This document shows, piece after piece, positions 10,201 through 21,714 of a stretch of DNA of 64,000 nt. Within the stretch, counting starts at the first letter, position 1; each line of letters starts with the position of its first letter. A program made the position numbers and the translations under genes. The stretch spans positions 62,001 through 126,000 of the forward strand of contig WNYE01000038.1 of assembly GCA_021396245.1 (NCBI GenBank). The letters are read 5' to 3'. The notes beneath the pieces are model-generated. The model saw nothing but the letters and a program-made list of their open reading frames with translations. It was not told the origin of the DNA and ran no database searches. Source of the stretch: Sporothrix humicola (taxonomy: Eukaryota; Ascomycota; Sordariomycetes; Ophiostomatales; Ophiostomataceae).

Positions 10201-12548
10201 TAGGTTCTGGCAGTGATGTATCCTGGGTGTTCTCAATGGGAATCTCAACGTGCCGTTTGTCAACCTCCGGTTTAATGTCGCGAGGGACAATCCGCTCCGA
10301 CAGATCGAAACGGAAGTTGAACCGCGATCCTTCGCTGACAAGCTTCTGCATGTTTGAGTACTTGTCCTGCGCCTCGGCAAATTTGTCCTCTTCCTTGCCC
10401 TTCATGAGAAGCAGCAAAACACGTCCAGCACGTTTGCGGCCTGTCCGGCCCATGCGCTGAAGCATGCGGATTGGCGACGAAGAGGCATCATAACAGATGA
10501 TCAGATCGACCTGGCCAATGTCGAGACCTTCTTCGCCAATAGACGTCGCCACGAGAACATTGAACTCGCCTGATTTAAACCTCTTAATTGCTTCAATCTG
10601 GGCTTTCTGTTTCATGCCGGCACTGCGCTTCGAGTCGGCCTGGCCAACGAAAATGGACGCCTTAACATTGGGGATACCACGGTTGAGGTTGCGTACAATA
10701 TCTTCGGCACTGTCACGGAACTCATTGAAAACAATGGCGCGTGTATTGGACCCTGGCGGCTGGTCTTTGAAGTGGTCAAACAGCTGCTCCTTGAGGAAGG
10801 TGAGCTTGGGGTGGCTCTCGAAGTTGTCCTCTCTCATCCACCGCTCAATAGTCATCATCATTTCCTGGAAGTCCGGGTCACGGAAGAATGCCTTCCGGTT
10901 CTTGCCCCCCTTCTCGTCCTTTTCGGCCTCGGCCCGGAGCTCAGCCAGGTTGTCGTAGCATGCGCGGATGCCGTGGAAATTCAAGAGCTTTATCGAGTGT
11001 GCCAGGGTCTTGAGTAGTGCAAATGTCGCTAAGATCATAAACTTTGTTCCCTGGTTTAAGTGCCGGGCTGGCCCGGCCATCCAGTCCCTCTGTGCTTTAA
11101 TGAGCGTAAATGTGTTGAGAGACATGGGGTCTCGGCCAAACCAGATGCCTTGCTGTGTAAGCCTGTCGCAGAACGGCTTCAGAGCTTTGGAGAAAAGGTC
11201 TTGCACGCACTTCATCTCGGTAGACGGCTCCATTGTCAGCCGTTCAATGTCACGGTTATGGACATATTGGCGGATATCAATGGAGTCTTCTGTGCGAATC
11301 TCGACATTGGACATGCCGAGGTTGTCAATGACTTCCTGAACTGCCTCAACGGAGGATCCAGGCGTTGCCGTCAGCGCCAGCACGCGGAAACTGTTAGTGA
11401 ATCTACGCATGAAGCCAATGACTTTGACATATGCGTAGTCGCCCGTCGCACGGTGGGCCTCGTCAATGACCAAAAGTGCAATAGACTTGGGGTCGGCGTA
11501 GCCCTTGGAAAGATCGTTTTGCAGCGTCTGGGGTGTCATGAAGAACAGACGCTTGCTCGCCCACTCGGCCTCACGCAGTGCTGGCGGCGTTTCGCCTGTC
11601 AAGAGAGTCGTGTCTGATTTGGGAATGCCGGCAATGTTGAGACAGGCTTCAACCTGCTGCGACACGAGAGGTTTGGTCGGTGCCACAAAAATCATTTTTG
11701 CATCTGTGGTCCAGCGGTAAAAGTTAAGGATGACCGTGGCCGCAATGAACGTCTTGCCCAGGCCGGTCGGGAGAGCAACAAGTGTATTGTTGAACAAGCT
11801 GCTCTTCACAATGCTGAATTGGTAGTCACGAATAGCACCCAGATTTGTCGGGTACACCCAGGTCTTCATGGCCTCCTTGTCGATCTTGTGGTGTGTTGGC
11901 TTCTCGGGGGGAAGATCCGACACAAAGGCATGGTTGTGATGTAATGACTGCGATGTCTCTGCTTGGAGCGTTTCTCCATAAAGTGTAGTCTGCCGGAACG
12001 ACTGCTGACCCGAAAGCCGTATTGGGTTTCGGGCGCTCGAGATAACGGAGCGTTGCGAGTGGGAAGCAGCCCCAGAGTAGCTAGCAAACGAACTGTCGAA
12101 TGCATCAGACGGCAAATCGTCCAACTCGGCCGAAAGATCAATAGGTTCCTGGTCCGTCGATTGCCGGGCATTGTTACGCTGCAAAAGGTCAGTATATGAA
12201 CATAGACCGGGAAAATTCACAGAAAGTCCGTCTCACCTGGCCTGTAAGTCCGCCTCTTAACGCATTACCGTCGGAAGGCTGAGGGCGTGGGGGGGCTGCC
12301 ATAGAATTTGTCGGTGCATTCTGGCGGAACGTGGATATCATCGGCCGCCCGGTGCTCGGAACACTGCTCCATGACGCAGTGGACGTTCTTGGTGTCGTTC
12401 TTGCCGTAGAAACGGTTGAAGGAGTCGTAGCTGCTGTCGCTGGTCTTGACGAGGTCGACAATCGACTTGAACTCTGAGTCGTCTCATAGGCGAGCATCAG
12501 ATCCTCGTCGGCCACATCCCCGCCGAAAAAATCGTCGTCGTCGTCCAT
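7229..12548 (-). CDS. mph1: ATP-dependent DNA helicase Mph1 (FANCM family)
   Basis: A 3'-5' superfamily 2 helicase that, in known relatives, remodels replication forks and D-loops and suppresses crossovers. Exon 1 is 12548-12237 and exon 2 is 12178-7229. The 58-nt intron 12236-12179 has donor GTGAGA, branch TACTGAC and acceptor CAG. The start ATG at 12548 gives MDDDDDFFGG, and the protein is 1753 residues. Motifs: Walker A LPTGLGKT near residue 243, DEAH box VIDEAH near 342, TATPGS motif III, and motif VI QRMGRTGRKRAGR near 680, with the helical insertion between the two RecA lobes. After about residue 720 comes a tail of some 1000 residues, mostly acidic and low complexity, with RG/RGG-rich patches near 1370-1410 and 1465-1490. 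Fungal relatives are usually nearer 1100-1200 residues, so the tail is unusually long. It is divergent from mex67. Confidence 0.95.
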
Positions 12549-12694
12549 CCCGGTCACTGGCACAGTCTCAAGCTCGGGACAACGTGTCAATGACGTGGGG
12601 CGGTGTGTTGTTTGCTCATCAGTCGTTAATCGTGTTTGTTAATCGTGATGTATCACTGTGTCACAGAGATTCACTGCAAATAGCCGTTGGAGTG

Positions 12695-12727
12695 ACGCGC
12701 TATCCGCGTCCAGGCACTACAGACGCG
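12695..12727. promoter_or_regulatory. Cluster of three ACGCG (MCB-like) cores
   Basis: ACGCG occurs on + at 12695-12699, on - at 12705-12709 and on + at 12723-12727, about 150-180 bp upstream of the mph1 start. ACGCG is the core of the MluI cell-cycle box bound by MBF in yeasts, which drives S-phase DNA replication and repair genes. MBF control of mph1 is an inference from position and motif only. Confidence 0.35.
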
Positions 12728-12758
12728 GCTTCCCGCATTTTCCCCTCTGTCGCCAAAT

Positions 12759-12764
12759 CACGTG
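12759..12764. promoter_or_regulatory. CACGTG E-box
   Basis: A perfect CACGTG palindrome, the usual bHLH target, about 210 bp upstream of the mph1 start. A single 6-bp match can occur by chance. Confidence 0.25.
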
Positions 12765-12901
12765 TGCCAAACTGGTGTTCCTTTCTGGTGTGTTTTGCAT
12801 GGGCGGGGCAGTTTGGGTAGGTACGAGGCACACTGAAGGCACCAAAAAATGACTAATTATGCACTTGCTGCCTACGAGGCCTGTTGTGGGTCATTATCCA
12901 G

Positions 12902-12906
12902 CCAAT
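12902..12906 (+). promoter_or_regulatory. CCAAT box
   Basis: CCAAT in the context AGCCAATCA, which fits the extended binding preference of the fungal HAP/CBC complex. It lies about 480 bp upstream of mex67 and 350 bp upstream of mph1. Confidence 0.3.
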
Positions 12907-13380
12907 CACAGCGCACCAACCGTGCTCCCAGCCAAACTCTTTCGCTCTTCCCGCATGCGGCAACCCATCAAACATCAAAGGCAAGTGCGAATCCAAAAAA
13001 AACAAAGAACCTTTCTCTTTCTTCATCCTCTCGCGTTCTCCCTTGTCGACAGCGCCGACAACGCCTACAAAACCGGCTGCTCTCCTACTCGACCTTCTTT
13101 TCCTGCTCAACCACCTCAATCATTATTTTAACACTTTTGTTCGCCAGCATTCGACTTTGACGATCTTTTTTGGCCACGGTCTTTTCGCTTGCGATCTTTC
13201 CACAACAAACCAAAAATAAAAAAAACGCCCAACAACCACATTTCCACATCCATCGAACGACGACACGCTCGCTCACTTACGGCTTTCCCCCATCTATAGC
13301 CATTTTCTCTCTTCTGTCCGACTCAGCATTCAATTCCTGCCGACTCTCTCCCCCGCAAGCGGCACCCAAGAACCTGCACA

Positions 13381-15611
13381 ATGGCTCCTCCGACTGGCCC
13401 TCGCTCTGATGCGCGCGCCACGAGAAGTTCAACGCGCAACAACAACAACAATAGCACTAGCGGTACCACTGGAAGCGGCATTCGCAAACGGGGTGGTGCT
13501 CCCAAGACCGACCGCAATGGCGACGTGGTTATGGGCAACAACCCGGCCACCAAGACCGACGGCCGCAAGTCGTCAACACGTGGTGGTCGGGGAGGCGCGC
13601 GTGCCGTCTCATCCGCGGAGCAAAAGATCAAGAGACATCTGGGCGTCTCGGGCGAGGCAAGTCTGGCCAAGCGAATTTCTGAGCTCCCACGAAAGAAATT
13701 CAGCAACATGGCCAACCGCAAGGTCTTCAAGATCGTCGGCCTGCAACAAAGCAAGGCAGCATCCAACGCCGACCGTGGCGAGCGCGGCCTCCTCGACTTT
13801 ATCGAACGGAAATCAGCAAACATGGGCCGTGGGCTCAAAATCATCAAGGTATGTATTTGAAACTGTGATGTGTGGAACACTTACGCGGAGTATTCCCTCT
13901 TTTTGGATAGTTGCCTTGTTCTTTTCGAATTTGCCAACACACTTCCGTCAACACGTCACGAACACCAACCACCTTTACCCTCGGGTAAACGGCCGTCTTT
14001 TCCCTCCGTTTTTTCAACTGACTAGCTAACACGACGAACCACGCCAGTCGCGACTCGACAACGACTTCGTTCTCACTGTCATGGTGGACCAGGAGGACGC
14101 AGAGGAGCTCATGAAGCTCAACAATTTCGTTTTTGCAGGCGCAAAGCTCACAGTGGCCGAGGATCCCCAGGGATGGCCCGGCCAAGCCGCACCGAAGCCC
14201 AAGCTGTCTCAAGAGACACTGGAGCGGAAGTCACAACTACAACAAGTGCTTGCCACCCGCTACGACGCCGGTGCCAAGCTCCTTAACCTCTCTCGGCTTG
14301 GCGAGGACCCCGTACTTATTGGGATGGGATATCTCGAAGACAAGGACCGTGCAGAGAAGACATTCAAGGTCCTCATGGCGATTTGTGACGAGACTTTCCC
14401 CACAGCCGACGCCAAGCGTGACGCAGTGGTCAGTGTATCACTTGCCAACAACAACATTGACTGGGTCGGTCAAGTCTTTGACCTCGCCGAGACCTTCCCC
14501 GACATCAAAAACCTCGACCTCAGCGGCAACCAATTCAAGCAGCTCAAGAGCCTCAACCGCTGGAGAGGTCGTTTCCGCAACCTGGAAACACTTCTCATGA
14601 TCGGCAGCCCCGTCGAAAACGAGGATCCCAACTACAAGACCGAGCTCATGTCGTGGTTCCCGAAGCTCATGAACCTAAGCAACGTCCAAGTCCGGACGCC
14701 CGAACAGATTGCGGCGGAGGAGGCTGCCAAAGCAGCTGCCCGCCCGCACCCCATCCCACAGTTTGGCTCGGACTTCCGCGACGGCAGCGGCATTTCCGAG
14801 GCCTTCTTGACACAATTCATCCAACTCTACGACACGGACCGGGCACAGGTGGCACAGATCTTTTACGACGATGCCAGCCAGTTCTCGCTGTCCGTCACCA
14901 CACAAACTCCCCGCGACAACAGCGACTCGCCTGTCCTGCCTTGGGCTGCCTACCTACGCTACTCTCGGAATCTTACTAGGATTACCAGTCGGAGCGCGCG
15001 CGTTCAGCGGCTCGTCCGCGGCGCTGCAATGATCAAGGAGCTGTGGAACACACTACCCCAAACCCGCCATCCCAACCTGACAACGGACTTGCACAAGTAT
15101 ATCGTCGACTGCCACCCGCTCCCAGGCATTATGGATCCCACGGGCCAGAGCGCGACGGGTGTCGATGGTCTTCTGTTGACCCTCCACGGTGAGTTCGAGG
15201 AGATCGACCCGACCTCCAACAAGGTGGGCAAGCGCAGCTTCACACGGACGTTTGTTCTTGGCCCCGCCGCACCTGGCGGCCAGACCGCTTTCCGCGTCGT
15301 CAGCGACATGCTCTCTCTGCGGGCGCACCAACCCATCCCCGACCAGTCGTCCCAGCCTTCATCCGAGCAGGATCAGAAGCAGAAGATGATTGCGGAGCTG
15401 TCCAAGGTCACAAACATGACCCCTCAGTACTCGGAGATGTGCCTTGCAGAGGCGGCATGGAACTATGATGACGCCATTGCAAAGTTCCAGGAGTTAAGAG
15501 TAAGTTGCTTTTTTTCATTGTCTCCTATTTTCAATGTCATTTTCAGCGTTGCTAACATCCTACCTACAGCCCAACCTTGGTCCCGAAGTATTCATGAACC
15601 CGGCAGTCTAG
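13381..15611 (+). CDS. mex67: mRNA export factor Mex67 (NXF1/TAP family)
   Basis: The principal mRNA export receptor; with Mtr2 it carries mRNPs through nuclear pores. Exons are 13381-13848, 14048-15499 and 15570-15611, giving 653 residues. Intron 1 (199 nt) has donor GTATGT, a GCTAAC branch site and acceptor CAG. Intron 2 (70 nt) has GTAAGT, GCTAAC and CAG. Both are cut between codons. Domain order: a basic Gly/Arg-rich N-terminus (1-85), an RRM-like RNA-binding domain (about 90-185), leucine-rich repeats (about 205-345, with SLANNNI and LDLSGNQF), an NTF2-like domain (about 400-585, the Mtr2-binding part), and a C-terminal TAP-C/UBA-like domain (about 597-653). Without the last intron the frame would run into a meaningless tail; splicing restores the short ending PNLGPEVFMNPAV expected for TAP-C. 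It is head to head with mph1. Confidence 0.95.
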
Positions 15612-17251
15612 GGGCCCGGCATGATGATCGACCAAAACGCACAGCGGCACACACCATACACCGCCAGAGCCTACCTGGCGAACGATGCCTACCGCCGTGC
15701 ATTCTAAGTTCTCAACAAACAACAAACACAAGAACTACCAACAGCAGGCGACGGGGAAGAAAGGCGAAGATTGGTTAACACGGAGTTATACGGAAAAGGA
15801 AATCAATACGGATCGGGCTTTTGGTTTGCCTTTGATTTCGATTTCGCTTTTACATTTTCTACATTTATTCTTGTATTATGGGATGGGATCAACAGGCTTG
15901 TTTTTTTTTTCATTCTGCGGTTTGCATGTTTTGTCTTCTTTTCTGCTTGCATCGGGGCGGTCTCCTCTGGCTGGGTCATTGTTCTCTTCTTTTTTTTTTG
16001 TCTTTTGTGTATGCGCCTGGACCTATTTATAACGATACCAACCAACGTGCTTTTTTTTCTCTTATTCCAACCTACTTTCAGCAATGCCGAGAAGTATGCT
16101 TTCTTTTAGGGAGAGAGCTCACCCAGCAGCGCAGACAAAGCAAGCAGCGCGTGATGTGCCGCAAGCGGCAAGTCACAGCTACCGGCAGGCACATGGACAA
16201 GAACAAAGGCGCTCTAAAAAAGGATCGGGACACAAAGGCACGAAGACATGAAGAACAATGGCCGACCAACACCACAAGCCAGGAGAGAGGAGAGCCGCTC
16301 GGGTATGCACAGCCTTTGCTTGCATTCGAGGCCATGTCCTGCCGCCAGATGAAAGGTCGGAGAATACGGTGGCCGCAATGACAGACCGCAAGATAGACCT
16401 TAAATTTTGGACCCCAAAGAAGCCTACGATGGTTGGAGCCGCCCAGATATGCAAGCAGTCTAATATAGCAACAACGATGCGATGGACGTCAGATGGACGT
16501 GGGGTCGGAGGAGGCAACAGTTATTTTCAGATTGTTAGAATAAAGAAATCAGCATTATCACGATACCTTTGGTCCTATAATATGACAGTGTAAAAATGCC
16601 TTTGTTTGTATCGTATTTTCTATCTATTTGCGTTTGCTTGCGTCTTATTATTCTATTGTTTTTTTTTTTTGGTATTTTTTCCTCCTGTCTGTGTTGTTTG
16701 TTTAAGTTTTGTACATAAATACGAACAAAAATGATAAACATTAGACAGTGCACATACTTGTCATCACACAAGGCCGCGTAGTCTTTGGTTCATAGACTCA
16801 GATGCTGCAAATTATATAGCACTACGTCGTAGAGCGCATCGTGAAAAGAAGAATATTGACCACCGATATCACCAGGCCGATGATGCTGCATGTGACGTCG
16901 ATGCCGCCGAGATGGAATGGAGGCGATTGGAGAAGCAAGACGTTGACAAGTGTGGAAAGGTGAGGTGCGTTCTTCTGACGATTTGGGCCAATCAGGTGTT
17001 GCAAAAGTGCATCAGCGCTCTGGTTCGTTGCACTTGCATACAGTTTCCCGCCATTCAAGAACTAAAAAAAGCCGCGCGCGAAATTAAAGGCTGTTCTTCA
17101 CCGTCAGCATGCAGAGAAGAAGCCAAAAAACTCAAAAAAAGAGCGACCTGATAGAGTGGCCAAGAATGATCTTTGTGTCTTCTTCAACATCACAAATGGT
17201 ATTCAACGGGCGGCTCTCGCGGTCCTTCAAACGAGTATGCAATATGGCCAC

Positions 17252-17306
17252 GAGGAGGGCCACAGAGGGCTATGCCGAATAGAGGGCCATGGAGGGGCAC
17301 AGAGGT
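17252..17306. repeat. Degenerate AGAGGGCCA-type repeats
   Basis: Four to five purine-rich copies related to AGAGGGCCA or AGAGGGC, with irregular spacing, on the + strand. Probably simple sequence. No function is suggested. Confidence 0.35.
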
Positions 17307-20300
17307 GGTATGCATAACGATGCAATTCAACCTTAAATTCAACGAGGTCGAACGAAGTTCGTCCTGGGCGGTTCGCGAATTTGTGAGTTTGTGCGGTTGG
17401 GGCTTGGACCAGAAGGCCAGTGAACTCGTGCGATCAGCGCTAAACTCGAGAGAGCTGCGGCAGGAAGGACATCATATGAACAGTGTTTCGCATTGTGATT
17501 GCAAGATTATTGTAAGCGGGATTGCGATTCATGATCTTCGCAAGGTGTGTGCACCGTCGTCATTAGCCAGTACACTCAGTCTCTGATCCGACCTGCCGGC
17601 CTGTGCCGCTCGCAGATCGAATGAGAAGGGAGAGCGGCCCCTAAGATGGTATCGGTTCAGCCATGGATAACACGATATGTTGGAATCCGGTACTTATATA
17701 TTCGAATCTCGTGACTTATGTTGCCCACCAGGCCACTTGTTCTCACCAGCATGGCCGAGCACTTGCTAGCCCGTTATTGTCAGCCGTTCAATGGACTTCC
17801 ACAAGGTTGGAATGCCCCAACTTCAGGCCCTTCCTTTATCAACGGCTGGTGGGAGTTGCCGAATTTAGATTAGAGAACGCGGGCTGAAAGGAGAAATTGT
17901 GACGACACCGCGAAAGGGAGACAACTTTGCCCAGAGGCGGCATAGCTTCGGTGGACTTCCAGTGCCCCTCATAGAGCGCAATATCGGAGGATGAGAAGCA
18001 AAAGGCAAATATATGGATTGCATTAGGCATTGGCCAACATGCGAACAATAGCCACACCCCACGCGAAGCTAAGAAAGGCTGTCCCTTTTCAAGGGACGCT
18101 CACGATACTTTTGCTCGTGGTGACGTTGAAGGTTAAAATGTCCCGATTGCGAGATCAGCCTTCTGTGGTGGACTTCTTAGTTCAGCAAGCCAGCTCGGGC
18201 CAATCTCAAAGAAATCCAAGCTAAAACGCCTTTTGGTGGTATTCGCGTGGTGAAAAAAGGCAAAGAAGGGAAAGTGTAGCGAGAGCATCGCATGACGAAG
18301 GACGGCGAGGACAAACGCGTCAATTACGCCAAAATGCAACATCCACCGGATGAGAAAATCAAAGCTCTTTTGAGTTTTCGCGTAGCCCTGCAACCAGTCT
18401 GTGTGCAGTTCAGTGCAGCCCATTTTCAAGATCTTCAGGTTTTTGCTGTTCTTGCTGCTCTCGTACACACACTGCATATCGCAATGTGACGAAACAACTC
18501 GTGCGGAGAATAGTAAAATTGCCTGTGTCGTCAAAGCCTGGTCGACGAGCCCGAGGCCCTGGAATACCATGCCTTTTTGGACGGGCCACATCTGTGCCTT
18601 GGCAGGTCTGTTTTCCAGCCGTTGACAAAATCCTCAAAAGAGTGCTCTGACGATGCCCAGAAATACACTTCTTCATATCATCTGGAAGCTGAGGAAGCTG
18701 GAGACAGTTGAAGCAAAAAGTCGAAAATTCGAAAAACCTTGTGCAGGCAGTCAGCAACAAAAATACGCTGCATGTGTTCTCGTCGGAATCATGTGTGGGT
18801 TTGGTTGTTCTCACGTATGTAAACACGGCAGGGTCCCGCTTCGAATGGTAGGGTGCCAAGACAGAGCCTTTGTACCTCATAGGCGCTATCAGTATGGACA
18901 AGTACAAATAACCATCTTCAGGATGCCATTCTTGGTCCGCACTAGCTCAGGGGCAGGCGTTGTGCAGGGACCGTTCGCCCAGTGGAGAAAGTGGCTTGCT
19001 CTTTTCCAGCGGCTGGGCATCTTGGGCGCCGTTGTCTCTTGTCTGTGGTGCACTCTGTTTCTTCTCGTGACAAGACAAAGCCAGCACAAGCCCCTCGAGC
19101 CTGTGTAATCATATCATGAGCTTGCCTGTCTCCTTGCCTCTCTCTCTCTTAGCTCCGACTGGGCGCTTCCGACAAAGACTGAGACAGCCGCAGCGAATCA
19201 AGTCGGACAGACATGCAGACGACCTTGTCGCGACAAACAGGCTAGAGGCAGCAGTATTGTTAGCACAGTGTCTCAATGCCTCAGCGGCGGACAAGCAGGA
19301 CTATGGCAAAAAGAGAACAAAAAAGAAAGAATAGCGAGGGCTTTGCAGGGAGAAGAGACACGACTCCTTGGACACAGGGTGCGAAGCCGTTTTGTTTTCT
19401 GTTTCTTGCGCCACCGTTGTTTGGTTTCTTCGCGGCCGCACAGGGGATGCCTGAATGCTGTATGTATGCCCCGTTTCTGACTTCCATATTATCCGAGTTG
19501 GAGGGTCAATCAATAGAAAACCCAGGGTGCTGGGCTCTTTTTGATTGCGTCGATATGCTGAGACGAGGAGAAAATCATCGAGGGCTCTCGTATTTTGCGG
19601 GAGAAAAAAGGGGAACGAGCAACGAGGCATCGTAGCGTGGGCGACCTTCACCCAAAAGAGCAACCAAAAAAGGGGAAGGAGCCAGCCGCCAGGGGCACGC
19701 TCCCAGGCACAGGTACTGATTGAGGCATGGTACATAAAAATGAGTGTGATGACAGTGTGACTCTATGTAGTAGAGAAAAACAATACTTGGGACATCCCGT
19801 CCCTTGCAGATACCCACTTATATTTGTACGCCGTGATTGGCCAAATTTGACTTATTGTCGTGCAACACCTCCTTCCCTCACCCCTTTTAGGTCCATTCGA
19901 GGCTCTGCCAGTCGTTCCTTCCCAATTCTCTTGTAAACTGTGCCTCTCAAAGCGAGAGAAGCGAGAGGGGGAAACTTCCCTTTTTCGGTCTCGTCTTCCT
20001 TCAATTTTCGATTGTTGATGCTTCATTTGACAGATCTCACCTCTGCACTGCTATCTTTGACTATTGCCTCGACGTGCCTCTCCAACAAGCCAGTTGGGCA
20101 GCCAGCTCCATTCTTTGGGTGGACACCCCTTGCTCCGTTCAAATACACGAAAAACAGGAACCTGGCACATTGCAGCCATTTTCTTTGCAGATCAATAGGT
20201 AAATTCAACGGAAACCAACGAGCAGCAGCTTCTTGTGCCTGGAAGGCGGTGCAGACCACCCGTCGCCCCCTTTTGTGTGTCTCTACCCTGCAGCAATCAA

Positions 20301-21517
20301 CATCGTATTCATATTAGTGGCCGAAGCGACCAGGGTCCTCTTTCAGAAGCAACAGCACGCAACAGAAAGCAGAAAAATCGAAAACATCTCCCCCAAACTT
20401 TCACACGATTTTCAGCACAGCCCGCACAGCGTCCTCGTCGCTGCGCTTTGAACCCAGCTGCATACGACGTGCAGATATTTCGCTCTGCTCTTTTCGTATC
20501 TGACTGCTTCTTGTGCCCCTGGTCGGTCAGCCATCCATCCAGCCAGCCAGCCATCCCCCGTTCCTTGGCTTGCCCCAGTCGACCACTACCCTAGTCGTGC
20601 GACACGTAAGGACACGAGCAAAGACACACTGGTATCTAGCGAGGGTGCAGCCAAAGAGAAGGATTGCTCCTCTCTGTTCCTGGTGTTCCTGGCTCTCTCA
20701 TCCTGCCCTTTCTCACCTGGTCTCTCACCTCTCGCTTTGCCTCTCTTTTCGTTTCCCCTTTCCCTTCTCTCCCACCCCTTTCCCGCTCTTTCAAAACATT
20801 CTCTCCATACACGAACCTGTTGCTGGAAACACTCGACCTCTCGCAGCACAGCAGCCCAGGAGATCCCTTTTCGTTTTTCGTCGATCATCAAAGCTTTGCT
20901 TGAGGGGGCCGGCTCTCCCTTTCTCCTTTTTCCTCTCGACAACCGTCAACTGCCTGTATCTCCAGGCTTCACATTTTTGCTTCACACGAATCTCTGTGTC
21001 GACATCTCGGTCTCCCACTCTCACGACGGCCTCGTTGTTGCGTCGTTTTTCTCTCCTTTTCTTTTTCCTTTCTTATCGATTATACTCCTTTTCGCCAGGA
21101 CGGATTTGTGCATTCTTTTGCGGTATTCGCTGCTCGCGTTGACTTACATACCCAACATTCCCTCTTTGCTTTTGTGCTCTCCCTTCGTTCGTGCGCGAAC
21201 TCGACGACTTTTTGCATTCCTCACGAGCCACTGCAATCGCCCTTTTCGAAAGCCCCGCCGATTTTCCAATCGCCAGCCGAACCGCGCCGCTCAGCCGACT
21301 ACGATTACTCTCATTCGGTTTTTGTTTTGTTTTGACAGGATCACGAGCTTTCGTCCTGCATCCGTAACACCTCACGGCCTGTTCGTTGAACAAGACGGCC
21401 CCGACGACAAATTGCTTTTCGCAGCTCGACTCGATCCGGCTAATTTTACAAACGGTCCGCCGACTGGACTTTTCTCGGGCTCGACCTATTCCTTTCTTTT
21501 CGACGTTCAAAGACGCT

Positions 21518-21535
21518 ATGCAGTGCCAGCAATAG
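21518..21535 (+). other. Five-codon uORF before the kelch-like gene
   Basis: The ATG at 21518 is followed by four codons and TAG, encoding MQCQQ, about 180 nt before the main start. It could dampen initiation if the transcript starts upstream of it. Confidence 0.3.
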
Positions 21536-21575
21536 GACGACGTTTTTGAGGATCAAACGGCCTACTCGCTTCCCT

Positions 21576-21607
21576 TTGACGGGCTCCAGCGTTGACGGGC
21601 TCCAGCG
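21576..21607. repeat. Perfect 16-bp tandem duplication
   Basis: TTGACGGGCTCCAGCG is repeated twice head to tail (21576-21591 and 21592-21607), about 110 nt before the start codon at 21715. It looks like a recent small duplication in the 5' leader. Confidence 0.7.
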
Positions 21608-21714
21608 GGACACGACTTTCTTCCCGGGCAGTCGTTAAGTCTCTCGCCTGATTTATCTCAATTTTTCAAACGATTTCCGGATTCTACGGTTCTCCGAGAG
21701 GGACAACCGACACG

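Larger units (their letters stand above)
12549..13380. promoter_or_regulatory. Shared divergent promoter of mph1 and mex67
   Basis: An 832-bp region between two divergent start codons. On the mph1 side it carries three ACGCG cores (12695-12727) and a palindromic CACGTG (12759-12764); a CCAAT box lies at 12902-12906. From about 13000 to 13380 it becomes C/T-rich, consistent with the mex67 leader. Several short frames here are compositional and not credible genes. Confidence 0.55.
15612..21714. other. Gene-poor region (6.1 kb), ending in the leader of the kelch-like gene
   Basis: No gene can be supported. The mex67 3'UTR probably takes the first several hundred bases, with T tracts at 15900-16060. 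ATG-initiated frames such as 18653-19108 (+, 151 codons) have no recognisable motif. From about 20500 to 21714 the + strand is heavily C/T-rich, consistent with a long leader for the gene at 21715, and this keeps a 288-codon frame (20683-21549) open by composition. Short repeats lie at 17252-17306 and 21576-21607. It shows neither extreme AT enrichment nor transposon coding remnants. Confidence 0.5.

Noticed and set aside
12559..12590. Start of mph1 upstream of 12548
   Set aside because: The in-frame codon at 12590 is TTG, not ATG. The ATG at 12548 gives a credible acidic N-terminus.
18653..19108. 151-codon ATG frame in the gene-poor region
   Set aside because: No recognisable motif, mixed overlap with frames on the other strand, and within chance expectation for a 6-kb spacer.
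20683..21549. 288-codon + frame before the kelch-like gene
   Set aside because: Leu/Pro/Ser/Phe-rich translation of a C/T-rich leader, with no domain and no continuity with the main frame.
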